Source: Phycisphaerae bacterium (GTDB lineage Bacteria; Planctomycetota; Phycisphaerae; Phycisphaerales; UBA1924). From it: a stretch of DNA of 64,000 nt. The stretch covers positions 1,302,001 through 1,366,000 of the forward strand of contig JAUIES010000001.1 of NCBI GenBank assembly GCA_030429705.1, read 5' to 3'. The notes beneath the pieces were generated by a model. The model was not told the DNA's origin. It ran no database searches and worked only from the letters and a program-made list of their open reading frames with translations. Below, one piece after another: positions 37,306 to 46,936 of the stretch. Both the position numbers and the translations under genes were made by a program. Positions within the stretch are counted from its first letter, which is position 1, and the number at the start of each line of letters is the position of its first letter.

Positions 37306-39024
37306 CTACGGACAGCCTGCGGTAAACGCGTCCAGGAATCCGAGGACATCAAAGAAGTCCCACACGGTGTCTCTGTTCCAATCTGCAAGGAAAGTCTGGT
37401 TGGCAAATTGGCTCAGGAATGACTGCACATCGAAGAAATCGAGTTGGTGGTCGTTGTTGATGTCCGGCCGGCACGATTCGATTGGGACCAGCAGCAGATC
37501 ATCATAGTAAACGGGCGATGACCCTTGGGCATACAGATCCATGGCTGCGATATCAAGTTGCCCGCCGCCGTCACCCAGGACACCACCGGTCCACGCATAT
37601 TCCGTGATCAGTTCATCGTCGTAGTAGACGCGCGTCCAGTCTTCTTCGAGGTCGATGATGGTTTGAATCTCAACCCATCGATCGGTTTCGTATGGGATGG
37701 AAACGCGATCGGTTCCATCGCCGTGGAAGACACGACAGAGTCCGTTGTTCGCATTGAATTGGATCTGGACTGACCAGTGATACGGGCCACCTGGTTCATA
37801 GGTGTTGAGCAGATTGAGGTAGGTGCCGGCAAAATTGCCACCGCCGCCAGACACAAAGTCTGATGGGATGTACTGCCATGCGCTGAACCGCCAGGCACCC
37901 TCATCTGCACCTTGAAACGGATGAACGAGATCCGCATCGTCTGCGATACGAACAGCGTTGGGGGGGCTTTGGTGAACACTCTGTTGAACCGGCGCATCAA
38001 ATGCCGGGTCGTCGTCCCAGCCGCTCCAGCCTCGTAGATCGTGCAGCACATCACCCGCGTGGTGATTGTCAAACGAGTCGTACCATGGGGGGTCGCGCAG
38101 GTCGATTTCGAAATCGTACCACAGACCGCTGATGGCATCGAATGCGAACATGGCGTACAACGCGTCGGCATGCCCGTGCATGGCGAACTGCAGGGAATAC
38201 CGGTCAAATTCGCTCAGACCCTGGCCATCGCTCTGAAACAGGAACCCGCCCTGAGGCATCGGGTCGCCAAGCGGGCTTTGTGTGACGAACTGAGACAACC
38301 ACTGACCGGTGAATGGTTCGGCATCCAAAAGCGGCGGAACGCCGGGGTTTGTCTCCAAGTGCATCGGAAAAACGGCGAGTTGCGTCAACTGAATCGGGTC
38401 GGTCAGTTCAGAAGGGATTGTCAACTGCACATCGTTCAATGCGAGTGTGTCCAAGGTGTCGCCGAGTGAACCTGAGGATTCTCGTGTGGGTTCGGCGCAA
38501 AAAGCAGGCGTGGTGGGTGAGCCTGAAACTGTTGTCGAGATCGTGACGCTTTGCGGCTGATTCGAGGCATTGGCGAGTGTGATGTACTCCCACGCTGGGC
38601 ACTCTTTCCAATGGGCGCTGATTGATGTTTTTGAACCGACCGAACTGACATACCCGGCCACCGGGCCGGACGAAGTGTGACCAACCGCTTTGGGGTTTTT
38701 AAACTTGCCGGGTGTTCCGTTGATCCAGTTGAGTTTGAGCTGGACGGTCTTTTTCTCTTCGGGGTTTTCGTTGTTCATGAAGCCGAAGTAGATCGCGCCC
38801 CCCACGGGCACAGTGTGCGGGGATGTATTGCCTCCGGCCAGATCGCGCCATCCGGTTGGATTGGTGTCTGCATCGTACACATCGCTGTGTGGATCTTGCG
38901 CGGCTGTCGGCGCGTTGTCACGGAAGTAAGTTTTCTGATCAGCGCACGCAGGGGCGACCCAGCATGTGGTGAGAGCGGCAGCGATGACTGCAGAATGAGC
39001 AAAAAAGTGAATACGAAGAGACAT
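37306..39024 (-). CDS. Exported GC-type dockerin protein with LamG-like domain
   Basis: 572 residues. A signal peptide ends near ACADQ (about residue 29). Residues about 40-180 are Asn/Thr/Ser rich; residues about 320-500 (YDSFDNHHAGDVLHDLRGW ... YDDELITEYAWTGG ... PVYYDDLLLVP) have the spacing of a LamG/concanavalin-like jelly roll. The tail has DINNDHQLDFFDVQSF and DWNRDTVWDFFDVLGF and ends AGCP. ATG 39024 is preceded by GGGAGGT. Possibly a carbohydrate-binding surface protein. Confidence 0.8.
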   Translation of the reverse strand: MSLRIHFFAHSAVIAAALTTCWVAPACADQKTYFRDNAPTAAQDPHSDVYDADTNPTGWRDLAGGNTSPHTVPVGGAIYFGFMNNENPEEKKTVQLKLNWINGTPGKFKNPKAVGHTSSGPVAGYVSSVGSKTSISAHWKECPAWEYITLANASNQPQSVTISTTVSGSPTTPAFCAEPTRESSGSLGDTLDTLALNDVQLTIPSELTDPIQLTQLAVFPMHLETNPGVPPLLDAEPFTGQWLSQFVTQSPLGDPMPQGGFLFQSDGQGLSEFDRYSLQFAMHGHADALYAMFAFDAISGLWYDFEIDLRDPPWYDSFDNHHAGDVLHDLRGWSGWDDDPAFDAPVQQSVHQSPPNAVRIADDADLVHPFQGADEGAWRFSAWQYIPSDFVSGGGGNFAGTYLNLLNTYEPGGPYHWSVQIQFNANNGLCRVFHGDGTDRVSIPYETDRWVEIQTIIDLEEDWTRVYYDDELITEYAWTGGVLGDGGGQLDIAAMDLYAQGSSPVYYDDLLLVPIESCRPDINNDHQLDFFDVQSFLSQFANQTFLADWNRDTVWDFFDVLGFLDAFTAGCP

Positions 39025-39212
39025 AGAGCACCTCCCAAAGGTGTAGGCATCACGAGGTGTGATGCGATTGGGTTGGCCGATCGAAGCAACCGCTGCCCGA
39101 TCGGGCCAACGCGGATCGATGTGTGCTTCTCGTCTCTATCGCCATGACAAGCGTGAACCATGAGATTCGCTCACGGCAAGCATGGTCGATTCGTTGAAGA
39201 TACCATGGGAGC

Positions 39213-42200
39213 ATGCAAATTCGAAACATTTTTTGTGCTGTTCTGGGGTTGGGGGCGATTGTTGGTGCCGGCGTTGTCCCGCCGACTTCCGATCAGCCAG
39301 GAGCCGCTCCACCCAATGGTCCGCGGGTTGCTGAACCGACGCGGTGGGCCCTTGTCGGCGCGACTGTGCATGTCAGTCCATCGTCAACCATCGAGCAAGC
39401 GACCGTTTTCATTGAAGACGGCGTGATTGTCTCGGTGACTGATCGGCCGGGTGATGATCTTGCTGGCGACGGGTGGCGCGTGCGTGATCTGTCCGGACAA
39501 CATGTCTATGCCGGTTTGATTGATGCGTTTGTGCCGGTCGAAACACCAGTACTGCAGAGCGCTCGAACGGGTGGACATTGGAGTTCTGTGATCACGCCGG
39601 AGAATCGCGCACTCGCAGGGAACGGATTGACCAGCGCACAGCGTGGGCAATTGCGTAAGAGTGGGTTCGTTGCAGCGGCTATCAGCCCCGCTGGCGGTGT
39701 GATGCGCGGACATGCAGCGGTTGTCAGTACCGCTGATGTATCGAGCGACGCGAGTGAATCGCGACCGACGGTGTATGCCGAAGATGTGTACCAGGTTTGT
39801 GCGATTGAATCGGCGGGTGCAGGGCGGGTCTATCCGACCTCGCACATGGGAGCGATGGCGCTCTTGAGGCAGACGATGAGCGACGCAGCGTGGTGGCGCG
39901 AGTCGGGCGAACCAAGCCCGAGTTACCTGGAAGCTGTTGATCCGACCTCTACACCGATGTGGTTTGATACGCGGCACGAACTCGAAGGGCTCCTCGCGGG
40001 CAAGTTGGCACTTGAGTTTGCGATCGCGCCCGCACAGATCGTACTGATCGGGAGTGGCACGGAGTTTCGTCGACTCGACGCGCTGGCTGCGCAAGGGAAC
40101 GCTGTTGTTGTACCCTTGCGTTTTCCTGCGACACCTGATGTGAAGACGATCGCTGGGAACCAACGAACCACACTCAACGATCTGATGCTGTGGGAGCAAG
40201 CCCCAACGAATCCGCGTCGGCTCGATGACGCAGGAGTGACCGTGGCTGTGACCACAAGTAAATTGCCTCGCGGACAGCATTTTTGGGGCAACTATAGAAA
40301 AGCGGTTGATGCCGGCCTGAGTCCTGATCGTGCGCTCGCGATGGTCACGACCATCCCCGCAGCGTTGCTCGGTGTGGAGGATCGACTGGGCACCATCGAG
40401 GGGGGAAAGGCTGCGAGTCTCGTGGTCACGGATGGGCCGATCTTCGAAGACGAGGCCAAAATCCTTGATGTGTGGATCGAGGGCCTGCGATATGAGCTCG
40501 CCCAACCCGAAGACGATTCGCTCGATGGCGGCTGGACCGTCGGGGTCGTTGGCACTGCATTTAAAATGGGCTTGATCGTCAAGGGAAGCGAAATCACCTG
40601 CATCGAAGGTGATGCACGAAACAAGGCACGCAAAATCCAGATTGATCTGCCCAACATCAGTTTCCTGGTTGATGACGAAGATGATGGCACAGGAACATAT
40701 GTGATGTCCGGTGCCTTGGTCGGTGAACGCATGCGCGGGACAGGGCTTGCTGCCGACGGGACCGCGTTTGAGTGGATCGCATCGCGCGACGAGCAATGGC
40801 TGGGTGATGAAGACGACGATGCAGAGAAGGGTTCCAAAGAAAACGATAAAGCGGAGATCGCCAACCGTGCGTCAGCGCAACTGGGCGGGCAGCCGTTCGG
40901 TGCGTACGCGATGGAGCAGGCGCCTGATCAGGAATCGGTGCTGTTCGTGAACGCGACGGTCTGGACGCAGGGCGAAGCGGGCGTCATCGAAAACGGATTC
41001 GTGTGGATCGCCGGTGGCACCGTTCGAGCCGTTGGTGCGATGGCGGATGCGCCGGATCTGGGCCGCATGCGCCTGGTTGACCTGAAGGGCAAGCACATCA
41101 CGCCCGGGCTCATCGATGCGCACAGCCATACGGGGCTATTCCGGTTCGGCGTGAACGAATCCGGGCAGGCGGTGACAGCCGAATGTCAAATCGGTGACTC
41201 GCTCGACCCGGCACATATCAACTGGTATCGACAACTTGCTGGGGGGGTGACGACCGCCAACTTGTTACATGGATCTGCGAACCCCATCGGAGGGCAAAGT
41301 CAGATTGTCAAAGTGCGGTGGGGGGCGCATCGACCCGAAGACATGTTCTTTGAGGGCGCGATGCCGGGTATCAAGTTTGCTCTCGGTGAAAATGTCAAGC
41401 AGAGCAACTGGGGCGATGACTACACCTCGCGGTATCCGCAGACGCGCATGGGTGTCGAGACACTGATGCGCGATCGATTCATGGCCGCACGCGAATATGC
41501 AAGTGGTCATGATCGTCGCGACTTTGAACTTGAGGCGCTCGCGCAGATTCTTGCTGGCGAGCGTCTGGTGCACAGCCACAGTTATCGTCAGGATGAGATT
41601 CTCATGCTGTGCCGCATCGCCGAAGAGTTTGGCTTTGAGATCGGGACTTTTCAGCACGGGCTCGAGGTGTACAAGGTGGCCGAGACTGTCCGCGAACATG
41701 CCCGCGGTGCGAGCATTTTCAGCGACTGGTGGCAATACAAAGTCGAGGTGCAGGATGCGATCCCATCTGCCGGGCCGTTGCAAACCGAAGCCGGGGTTTT
41801 GACGAGTTACAACAGCGACTCTGACGAACTGGCGCGGCGCATGTCATGGGAGGCAGCCAAGGCTGTGAAGTATTCTGACGGAGAACTCCAGGGCGCCGAA
41901 GCGCTCGCATTCGTGACGATGAACCCAGCGATTCAACTCGGTATCGACCAGCGAGTCGGTTCGATCGAAGTTGGCAAAGATGCCGACCTGGCCATTTGGA
42001 CGGGTGACCCGTTGTCGAGTCTTTCGCGCTGTGTGGCGACCTGGGTCGATGGGCGTGAGTATTTCTCGATTGAACGCGATGCCGCCCATCGGGCACGGAT
42101 TGCATCAGAACGCGAGAGGCTGATCCAGAAGGCGCTCGGCTCACCCGCTATTGATGACTCGGACAGTGCCGGAGAAGCTGGCGAAGGCGACGACGAGGAC

Positions 42201-42326
42201 GATCTCGTTGACCCCGAACAACGGCGACAGGATTGGCTACTCATCGAACGACTTCGTGCTGGCGAACTCGATGGGTGTGACCTTTTTGACCATGAAGCAC
42301 GCGTTCTTCGACGCATCGGTGAATGA
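39213..42326 (+). CDS. Tandem amidohydrolase, first half degenerate
   Basis: 1,037 residues, exported (hydrophobic N-terminus, residues 7-22). Two amidohydrolase-like halves: in the first (about 40-430) the metal motif reads GLIDAFVPV, without histidines; in the second (about 575-985) it reads GLIDAHSHTG, with later VHSHSYRQDE and GTFQHG metal-binding histidines. Both end in the usual LGIxxRxGSIExGKxADL block (LGVEDRLGTIEGGKAASLV and its counterpart). Only the second half should be active. An acidic linker lies near 530-560. Substrate is unknown, though exported members often act on peptides or imidazolone-like rings. Confidence 0.85.
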   Translation: MQIRNIFCAVLGLGAIVGAGVVPPTSDQPGAAPPNGPRVAEPTRWALVGATVHVSPSSTIEQATVFIEDGVIVSVTDRPGDDLAGDGWRVRDLSGQHVYAGLIDAFVPVETPVLQSARTGGHWSSVITPENRALAGNGLTSAQRGQLRKSGFVAAAISPAGGVMRGHAAVVSTADVSSDASESRPTVYAEDVYQVCAIESAGAGRVYPTSHMGAMALLRQTMSDAAWWRESGEPSPSYLEAVDPTSTPMWFDTRHELEGLLAGKLALEFAIAPAQIVLIGSGTEFRRLDALAAQGNAVVVPLRFPATPDVKTIAGNQRTTLNDLMLWEQAPTNPRRLDDAGVTVAVTTSKLPRGQHFWGNYRKAVDAGLSPDRALAMVTTIPAALLGVEDRLGTIEGGKAASLVVTDGPIFEDEAKILDVWIEGLRYELAQPEDDSLDGGWTVGVVGTAFKMGLIVKGSEITCIEGDARNKARKIQIDLPNISFLVDDEDDGTGTYVMSGALVGERMRGTGLAADGTAFEWIASRDEQWLGDEDDDAEKGSKENDKAEIANRASAQLGGQPFGAYAMEQAPDQESVLFVNATVWTQGEAGVIENGFVWIAGGTVRAVGAMADAPDLGRMRLVDLKGKHITPGLIDAHSHTGLFRFGVNESGQAVTAECQIGDSLDPAHINWYRQLAGGVTTANLLHGSANPIGGQSQIVKVRWGAHRPEDMFFEGAMPGIKFALGENVKQSNWGDDYTSRYPQTRMGVETLMRDRFMAAREYASGHDRRDFELEALAQILAGERLVHSHSYRQDEILMLCRIAEEFGFEIGTFQHGLEVYKVAETVREHARGASIFSDWWQYKVEVQDAIPSAGPLQTEAGVLTSYNSDSDELARRMSWEAAKAVKYSDGELQGAEALAFVTMNPAIQLGIDQRVGSIEVGKDADLAIWTGDPLSSLSRCVATWVDGREYFSIERDAAHRARIASERERLIQKALGSPAIDDSDSAGEAGEGDDEDDLVDPEQRRQDWLLIERLRAGELDGCDLFDHEARVLRRIGE

Positions 42327-42382
42327 CATTGGACAGGATTAATCGTGTTCGAGAAGATCGAGGGGGTTGGTCTGAGGTTCAT

Positions 42383-42418
42383 AAAAAAGCCCGGCCGAGT
42401 TTGGATCGGCGCGGGCTT
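42383..42418 (-). terminator. Intrinsic terminator of the beta-helix gene
   Basis: AAGCCCG and CGCCGA pair with TCGGC and CGGGCTT, followed on the minus strand by TTTTTTAT, 33 bp beyond the stop at 42451. On the plus strand it also follows the amidohydrolase gene. Confidence 0.85.
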
Positions 42419-42450
42419 GAGGCTGGGCGTTTTATGAGACCGCGTGTGAC

Positions 42451-44325
42451 TTATGGGCAGCCGGTTGAGAACGCGTTGAGGTAACTCGACACATCAAAGA
42501 AGTCGAGCACGCCGTCGTTGTTCCAGTCGGCTGCGAGGTCGCCACTGCTGAACAGGTTGAGGTACGCGCTGACATCGAAGAAATCGAGGACACCATCGTC
42601 GTTGAGATCGGGGCTGCAGGTGGTATCGACTATGAACGGCAGCGCAAGCCCGAACTCGGATGTTTCTCCGAGGAGCAGGTCAGTCGCGGTCGCGGTCGCG
42701 ACCCATCCGTCTGGCACGGGCATGGCAAAGGTGATGCTGAAGTCAGCATTGCCAAGCGCATCGGTGGTGACATCGGTGTATCCCAGGAAAACCTCGCCCT
42801 CACCAAAGCCGGTCGGGTTCGCGGCTGGCGAAGCAAAGACTTCGACGCGGTACGGGGCATCGCTGTGCGAGTTGAGCGAACCAGTCACGGTCGCAGATGA
42901 AGAATCAACTAGGGCTGTCGTCAGCACTGGATAGTTTTGCAGGTTGTTTCCCCCGCGCGTGTCGGCGTCCAGGTTGTCGTTTGGCGTTGGTCCGTCCCAA
43001 CCTGGGTTCCATACCGCGAGGTCGATTCCAACATACCCGTTGCTGTGGATGCTGTTTCCGGAAATGGTTGTTTCACCGCTGACCGCACCGACACCGATAC
43101 CATCGACGACACTGTGGGCGATGAGATTTCCTTGTCCGGGCAAGAGACCGCCGATGAGTGTGTTGCGCGGGAAGTAGATGCCGGTCGCTTGCGAAACCAC
43201 GATCCCGTTGAGCGTTTGGATGGGGTTCTGCCCGGTGATGTCCGTCCCGATGATGTTCCCTTGAATGACAGTTCCCGGCGTGTCTGCGTTGAATGCGGTG
43301 ACAGCAATTCCGGCACCGAAACGAACCCCGGCGTGGTGGTTGACACCGACAACATAGATGCCTGCAATCAGATTGTCTTTGATGACAGTGTCGACACCGT
43401 CGCGGACTTCGATCCCCGCGGGTCCGCGTTGCGACACGCCGCTCATGCCGTCCGGGGTGGTGCCGATGTAGTTTCCTTCAATGATCGTATCTTCAGCCCA
43501 TTCGACGAGGACACCTTGCCCGATCGGGTAGCCTTCATTGCTGAATCGACCGAAGCCTGAGATGACATTTCGCTCGGCTTCGGTTGGTCCGCCGATGCGA
43601 TTGCGAAGCGGGTAGACGCAATAGCGTGAGCCGCGAACTGCGACTGTGCGCAGTGTGTTGCCGATCACGACATTGTCGTGTGACCAGCAGGTGATATCGA
43701 CGCTGCCGATGATGTTGGCATCTTCGGGTGTGGTACCACCGATGATGTTGTTTGTCGTTGCCGGCCCGTCGTTGGGGCCGTCAATTTCGATGGCATCGGT
43801 GACGCATCCGACGATGCGGTTACGGTGCCCGTGCCAGATGGCGATCCCGGCATCGCGTTGCATGACATCGCCAAGACCTCGGATGGTGCAGTCGCTGGCT
43901 GCAATGATGATGGCGGGCGTGCCCCAGCCGTTGACTTCGAAGCCATAGATACCGACTTCTGTTCCATCGGGATTGGTGTCACCGGTGAAGTCAGTCTGGG
44001 TGGAGAAGTCGACGGTGGTTTCGTCGCCGGTGATGTAGAACGGCCCATCTTCAAGCGCGAGAATGGCAGCATCATCGACGAGATTCCACCAGTCGCTTTG
44101 CGGGATGGCGAAGTGGATGGCTTGTGGACCCGTGGTGTTGTTGGCTGCGATAACAGCTTCACGGAAAGAAACGCGACCGTCAGGTCCGGGCAGGTCACCG
44201 ACTTGGCGTGCGCCACCAAAGTCTGTGACATCATTGATGGTGTCGACGGTGATGACCGTTTGTGCTGTCGCAGCGGTCACGAGGACCGAAGCGGCTGACA
44301 CAGCGATGACTCGTGATTGCACCAT
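42451..44325 (-). CDS. Exported beta-helix protein with GC-type dockerin tail
   Basis: 624 residues. Signal peptide to TAATAQ, then DLPGPDGRVSFREAVIAANN, a CSLREA-like opening of adhesin-type beta-helix proteins. The body repeats short N-x-I-x-G turns (GNTLRTVAV, GNYIGTTPDGMSG, GNIIGTDITGQNP, GNSIHSNGYVGID), a right-handed parallel beta-helix. A small Ig-like piece (about 470-550) precedes dockerin loops DLNDDGVLDFFDVSAY and DWNNDGVLDFFDVSSY ending TGCP. ATG 44325 has AAGGAGAT 5 bases upstream. Polysaccharide binding or adhesion is likely; no lyase residues seen. Confidence 0.85.
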   Translation of the reverse strand: MVQSRVIAVSAASVLVTAATAQTVITVDTINDVTDFGGARQVGDLPGPDGRVSFREAVIAANNTTGPQAIHFAIPQSDWWNLVDDAAILALEDGPFYITGDETTVDFSTQTDFTGDTNPDGTEVGIYGFEVNGWGTPAIIIAASDCTIRGLGDVMQRDAGIAIWHGHRNRIVGCVTDAIEIDGPNDGPATTNNIIGGTTPEDANIIGSVDITCWSHDNVVIGNTLRTVAVRGSRYCVYPLRNRIGGPTEAERNVISGFGRFSNEGYPIGQGVLVEWAEDTIIEGNYIGTTPDGMSGVSQRGPAGIEVRDGVDTVIKDNLIAGIYVVGVNHHAGVRFGAGIAVTAFNADTPGTVIQGNIIGTDITGQNPIQTLNGIVVSQATGIYFPRNTLIGGLLPGQGNLIAHSVVDGIGVGAVSGETTISGNSIHSNGYVGIDLAVWNPGWDGPTPNDNLDADTRGGNNLQNYPVLTTALVDSSSATVTGSLNSHSDAPYRVEVFASPAANPTGFGEGEVFLGYTDVTTDALGNADFSITFAMPVPDGWVATATATDLLLGETSEFGLALPFIVDTTCSPDLNDDGVLDFFDVSAYLNLFSSGDLAADWNNDGVLDFFDVSSYLNAFSTGCP

Positions 44326-44373
44326 GTTGATCTCCTTCCAATGCCTTCCCGCCGAGATGAGACAGTTTTTTTG

Positions 44374-44405
44374 AAAAGGTCGGGTCGGCATGTTTCAGCC
44401 GACCC
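44374..44405 (-). terminator. Intrinsic terminator of the VCBS gene
   Basis: GGGTCGGC / GCCGACCC stem with an 8-base loop, followed on the minus strand by GACCTTTTC. It separates the gene at 44464 from the one starting at 44325. Confidence 0.75.
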
Positions 44406-44463
44406 TGACCGGTATATGACGGGCGGATGCGTCCGACGCCCGTGATGGGAAAGAGCGAACGGA

Positions 44464-45723
44464 TTATGGGCAGCCCGCTGAGAAAGCGTTGAGGTAACTT
44501 GAGACATCAAAGAAGTCGAGCATGCCATCGTTGTTCCAGTCGGCTGCGAGGTCGCCGCCGCTGAACAGGTTGAGGAAGGTGCTGACATCGAAGAAGTCGA
44601 GGACACCGTCGTCGTTGAGATCGGGGTCACACGGGGTTGTGCCACTCATGGCGTTCATGAACACGCTGGTGGTGTTGGAGTCGCGGTTGGACACTGCGAG
44701 ATCGGGGCTGTTGTTGCCATCGAAGTCCGCGACGACGGGGGAAGACGGGTTGGCACCAGCTGCGAGGAGCGTTGGCGCGCCGAAAGTTCCTGCGCCGGTT
44801 CCTGCCAGGACAGCGACGGAGCTGCTGTCTTCGTTGACCGCGACGATATCGATTGCACCGTCCATATCGAAGTCAGCAACCGCGAGGTCATCTGGGTTGA
44901 GACCACCGGTTGAGTATGCGGCTGCCGCTCCGAATGCGCCGCCGTTGTTAAGCCACACAGAAACGAAGTTACCCGCGGATGCAGCCAGATCGATTGTGCC
45001 ATTGCCATCGAAATCACCTGAGATGACACCACTGGGTCGGTTGTTGAAGTTTGGGGTGAGTGTGAAGGCCGGGGTGAAGGTACCGCCGCCATTGCGATAG
45101 ACACCGACGGTGCGATCATCGTGGGCAGAGATGGCAAGGTCCATATCGCTATCGCCATCGTAATCACCGACCGCGACTGAACGCGGTTCCTGTCCTGTTG
45201 AGAGGGTGGTCGCGGTGAGCGTGCCGCCGGTATTCATGAGGATGGTGGCGCTGTTTCCATCGCGGTTTGCGGTGACGAAGTCAGGTCGGCCGTCGCCATT
45301 GAGGTCGCCGGTCGCCAGGTCGACAGGTTCGGCACCTGTGGAGGCCGACGCACCTGCTGTGAACACGCCTCCGGTGTTGGTGTAGACACGCACTTGATTG
45401 ATGTTCTTGAGGACGACGACAAGGTCGGCATCGCCGTCGCCATCGACATCGGCAGCGATCAGGTCATCCGGTCCGGTGTTGGCGCCGGTGAGGACATTGA
45501 CCGGGCCGCCGAAGGTACCTGCATTGTTGGTAAAGATACTGATCTTGTCGAGGTTGTCGGTCGCGACCGCGAGATCCACATCGCCGTCACCGTCAAAGTC
45601 GGCAGCCGCCACGCCGGAAGGACGCTGTGCACTGGCGATGGTGATCGGTGCGAGGAAGGTGGGGGCGGCGATGGCGCTGCCAGCGGTGACGAGCAGTGCG
45701 ACGATTGAGACTTTGCGTTCCAT
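44464..45723 (-). CDS. Exported VCBS beta-propeller with GC-type dockerin tail
   Basis: 419 residues. Signal peptide ends AIAAP (about residue 21). About seven VCBS/FG-GAP blades follow, each with a calcium loop such as DFDGDGDVDLAVA, DVDGDGDADLVVV, DLNGDGRPDFVTA and DYDGDSDMDLAIS, a closed propeller. The tail has DLNDDGVLDFFDVSTF and DWNNDGMLDFFDVSSY and ends AGCP; it is nearly the same as the tail of the beta-helix protein at 42451. ATG 45723 has AAAGGAGA 6 bases before it. Confidence 0.87.
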   Translation of the reverse strand: MERKVSIVALLVTAGSAIAAPTFLAPITIASAQRPSGVAAADFDGDGDVDLAVATDNLDKISIFTNNAGTFGGPVNVLTGANTGPDDLIAADVDGDGDADLVVVLKNINQVRVYTNTGGVFTAGASASTGAEPVDLATGDLNGDGRPDFVTANRDGNSATILMNTGGTLTATTLSTGQEPRSVAVGDYDGDSDMDLAISAHDDRTVGVYRNGGGTFTPAFTLTPNFNNRPSGVISGDFDGNGTIDLAASAGNFVSVWLNNGGAFGAAAAYSTGGLNPDDLAVADFDMDGAIDIVAVNEDSSSVAVLAGTGAGTFGAPTLLAAGANPSSPVVADFDGNNSPDLAVSNRDSNTTSVFMNAMSGTTPCDPDLNDDGVLDFFDVSTFLNLFSGGDLAADWNNDGMLDFFDVSSYLNAFSAGCP

Positions 45724-46168
45724 GAGATTCTCCTTTGCTGTGTGCCAAGTTGGCATTGTGGTTGAAACAACTTTCAGATTCGCACGCCGATGTGCGACGA
45801 GTTGAGTCATGCACATGGCGTGCCAAACGCGAGGCGATGCTCAAACACATGTTGTGACACTTGAAAACAGGTGTCGAAACAACTGCGTTGGCTTGTGATT
45901 GGCCAATGCTGTACGGATTGGCGACCGGGGTTGGCCTGTAGCTACCAATTGCGATCGAATCGCAATGGCATGGGCGCGATCCGAACGCGATGATTGGTCT
46001 TCCGTCGGATGGCCAGGCGGAGCCATGGGAAGGTGGACTCTGGCCATATCACGCCGAATACGCGGCATCGTCTCCTGTCTTGTCAGAAAATTGTCTCTGG
46101 AACTCCACAATCGGCCTTGCAGACGACATCCATTTGTGGATACACTGTCTTCAGGAGAATGCTCAAGA
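45724..46168. other. Divergent intergenic region
   Basis: 445 bases between the VCBS gene (minus) and the prepilin operon (plus). No gene is supported, although one frame is open on the plus strand. Candidates noted are TTGCAG-18-TACACT at 46117-46146, too close to the ribosome-binding site CAGGAGA (46152-46158) to be convincing, and an imperfect sigma-54-like TTGGCAT...TTGAA at about 45752-45768. Confidence 0.35.
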
Positions 46169-46930
46169 ATGTCAGGCGTGAATCGGCGTGGGCCAGGATT
46201 TACATTGATCGAACTGTTGGTGACGATTTCCGTCATCGCATTGCTCATTGCGCTTGTTGTGCCGGGGCTGCGAACAGCCATGGGCTCAGCTCGTTCGTTC
46301 AAATGCCAGATGGGGCAGCGCGCCACGGCGTTTGATTTTTCGATCTTTGCTGACGGTGATCTCCATGGCGATCGCGGTGATGATTCGTCGCGTGTCGATT
46401 TTGCCCTTGAGACCTTTCAAGAGAACCAGTACGGCGTTGATGAGTTCTGGCGCTGGGGCGATGTTGATCAAGTGGCGCTCCCCGACACCGAAGGCAACGA
46501 CCCGATGCGGTGTCCGGAGGTCGTTGAGCCGTTGGTGCTCGCTCGCAATGTGCCTTGCAGTAACGGCGCGGTGGGCCCGGCTGAAAGTGTTTCGTACGCT
46601 TTCAATATGCGTTTGCATCGCGCTCAAATCATCGACTCGCGCGGTCGCCCGCGGGCTCAGGCCGTACGACTGCGCGAATCTGTCCTTGATTCGGGGAGTG
46701 TCCCCCTGCTCTTTGATGCCGATGGGCATCGGGCTTCGCAGCAGGGTGTGAGCGCTGTCTATTCAGGTCCGTCGCTTGATGATGTGATTTTCGGCTTGGA
46801 CCAGTTCTGGTTCCCTGCCAAGCGTCACAACGGCGGCGGCAACTACGCATTCATCGATGGGCATGTGAGTTCATCTCGTTCGCCGCTCGAAGAATCAGAT
46901 TGGCGTTGGGATTTTTCTCCAATACGCTAG
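46169..46930 (+). CDS. Prepilin-like protein with H-X9-DG signature, in two-component operon
   Basis: 253 residues. Cleavage site G10/F11 is followed by TLIELLVTISVIALLIALVV. The C-terminal H-N-G-G-G-N-Y-A-F-I-DG is the H-X9-DG motif. ATG 46169 puts the leader peptide at the right length; CAGGAGA is 10 bases upstream. It is the first of four closely packed genes: the histidine kinase starts 6 bp after its stop. Confidence 0.87.
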   Translation: MSGVNRRGPGFTLIELLVTISVIALLIALVVPGLRTAMGSARSFKCQMGQRATAFDFSIFADGDLHGDRGDDSSRVDFALETFQENQYGVDEFWRWGDVDQVALPDTEGNDPMRCPEVVEPLVLARNVPCSNGAVGPAESVSYAFNMRLHRAQIIDSRGRPRAQAVRLRESVLDSGSVPLLFDADGHRASQQGVSAVYSGPSLDDVIFGLDQFWFPAKRHNGGGNYAFIDGHVSSSRSPLEESDWRWDFSPIR

Positions 46931-46936
46931 AGGCTT

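Noticed and set aside
39384-40796. Long antisense frame (470 codons) opposite the amidohydrolase
   Set aside because: No motif or start signal; explained by GC-rich third positions of the real gene. The same applies to 5368-6441, 12733-13791, 20572-21864 and 21880-23067.
45752-45768. Sigma-54 promoter for the prepilin operon
   Set aside because: The -12 element reads TTGAA rather than TTGC and lies 400 bp from the start; too weak to call.
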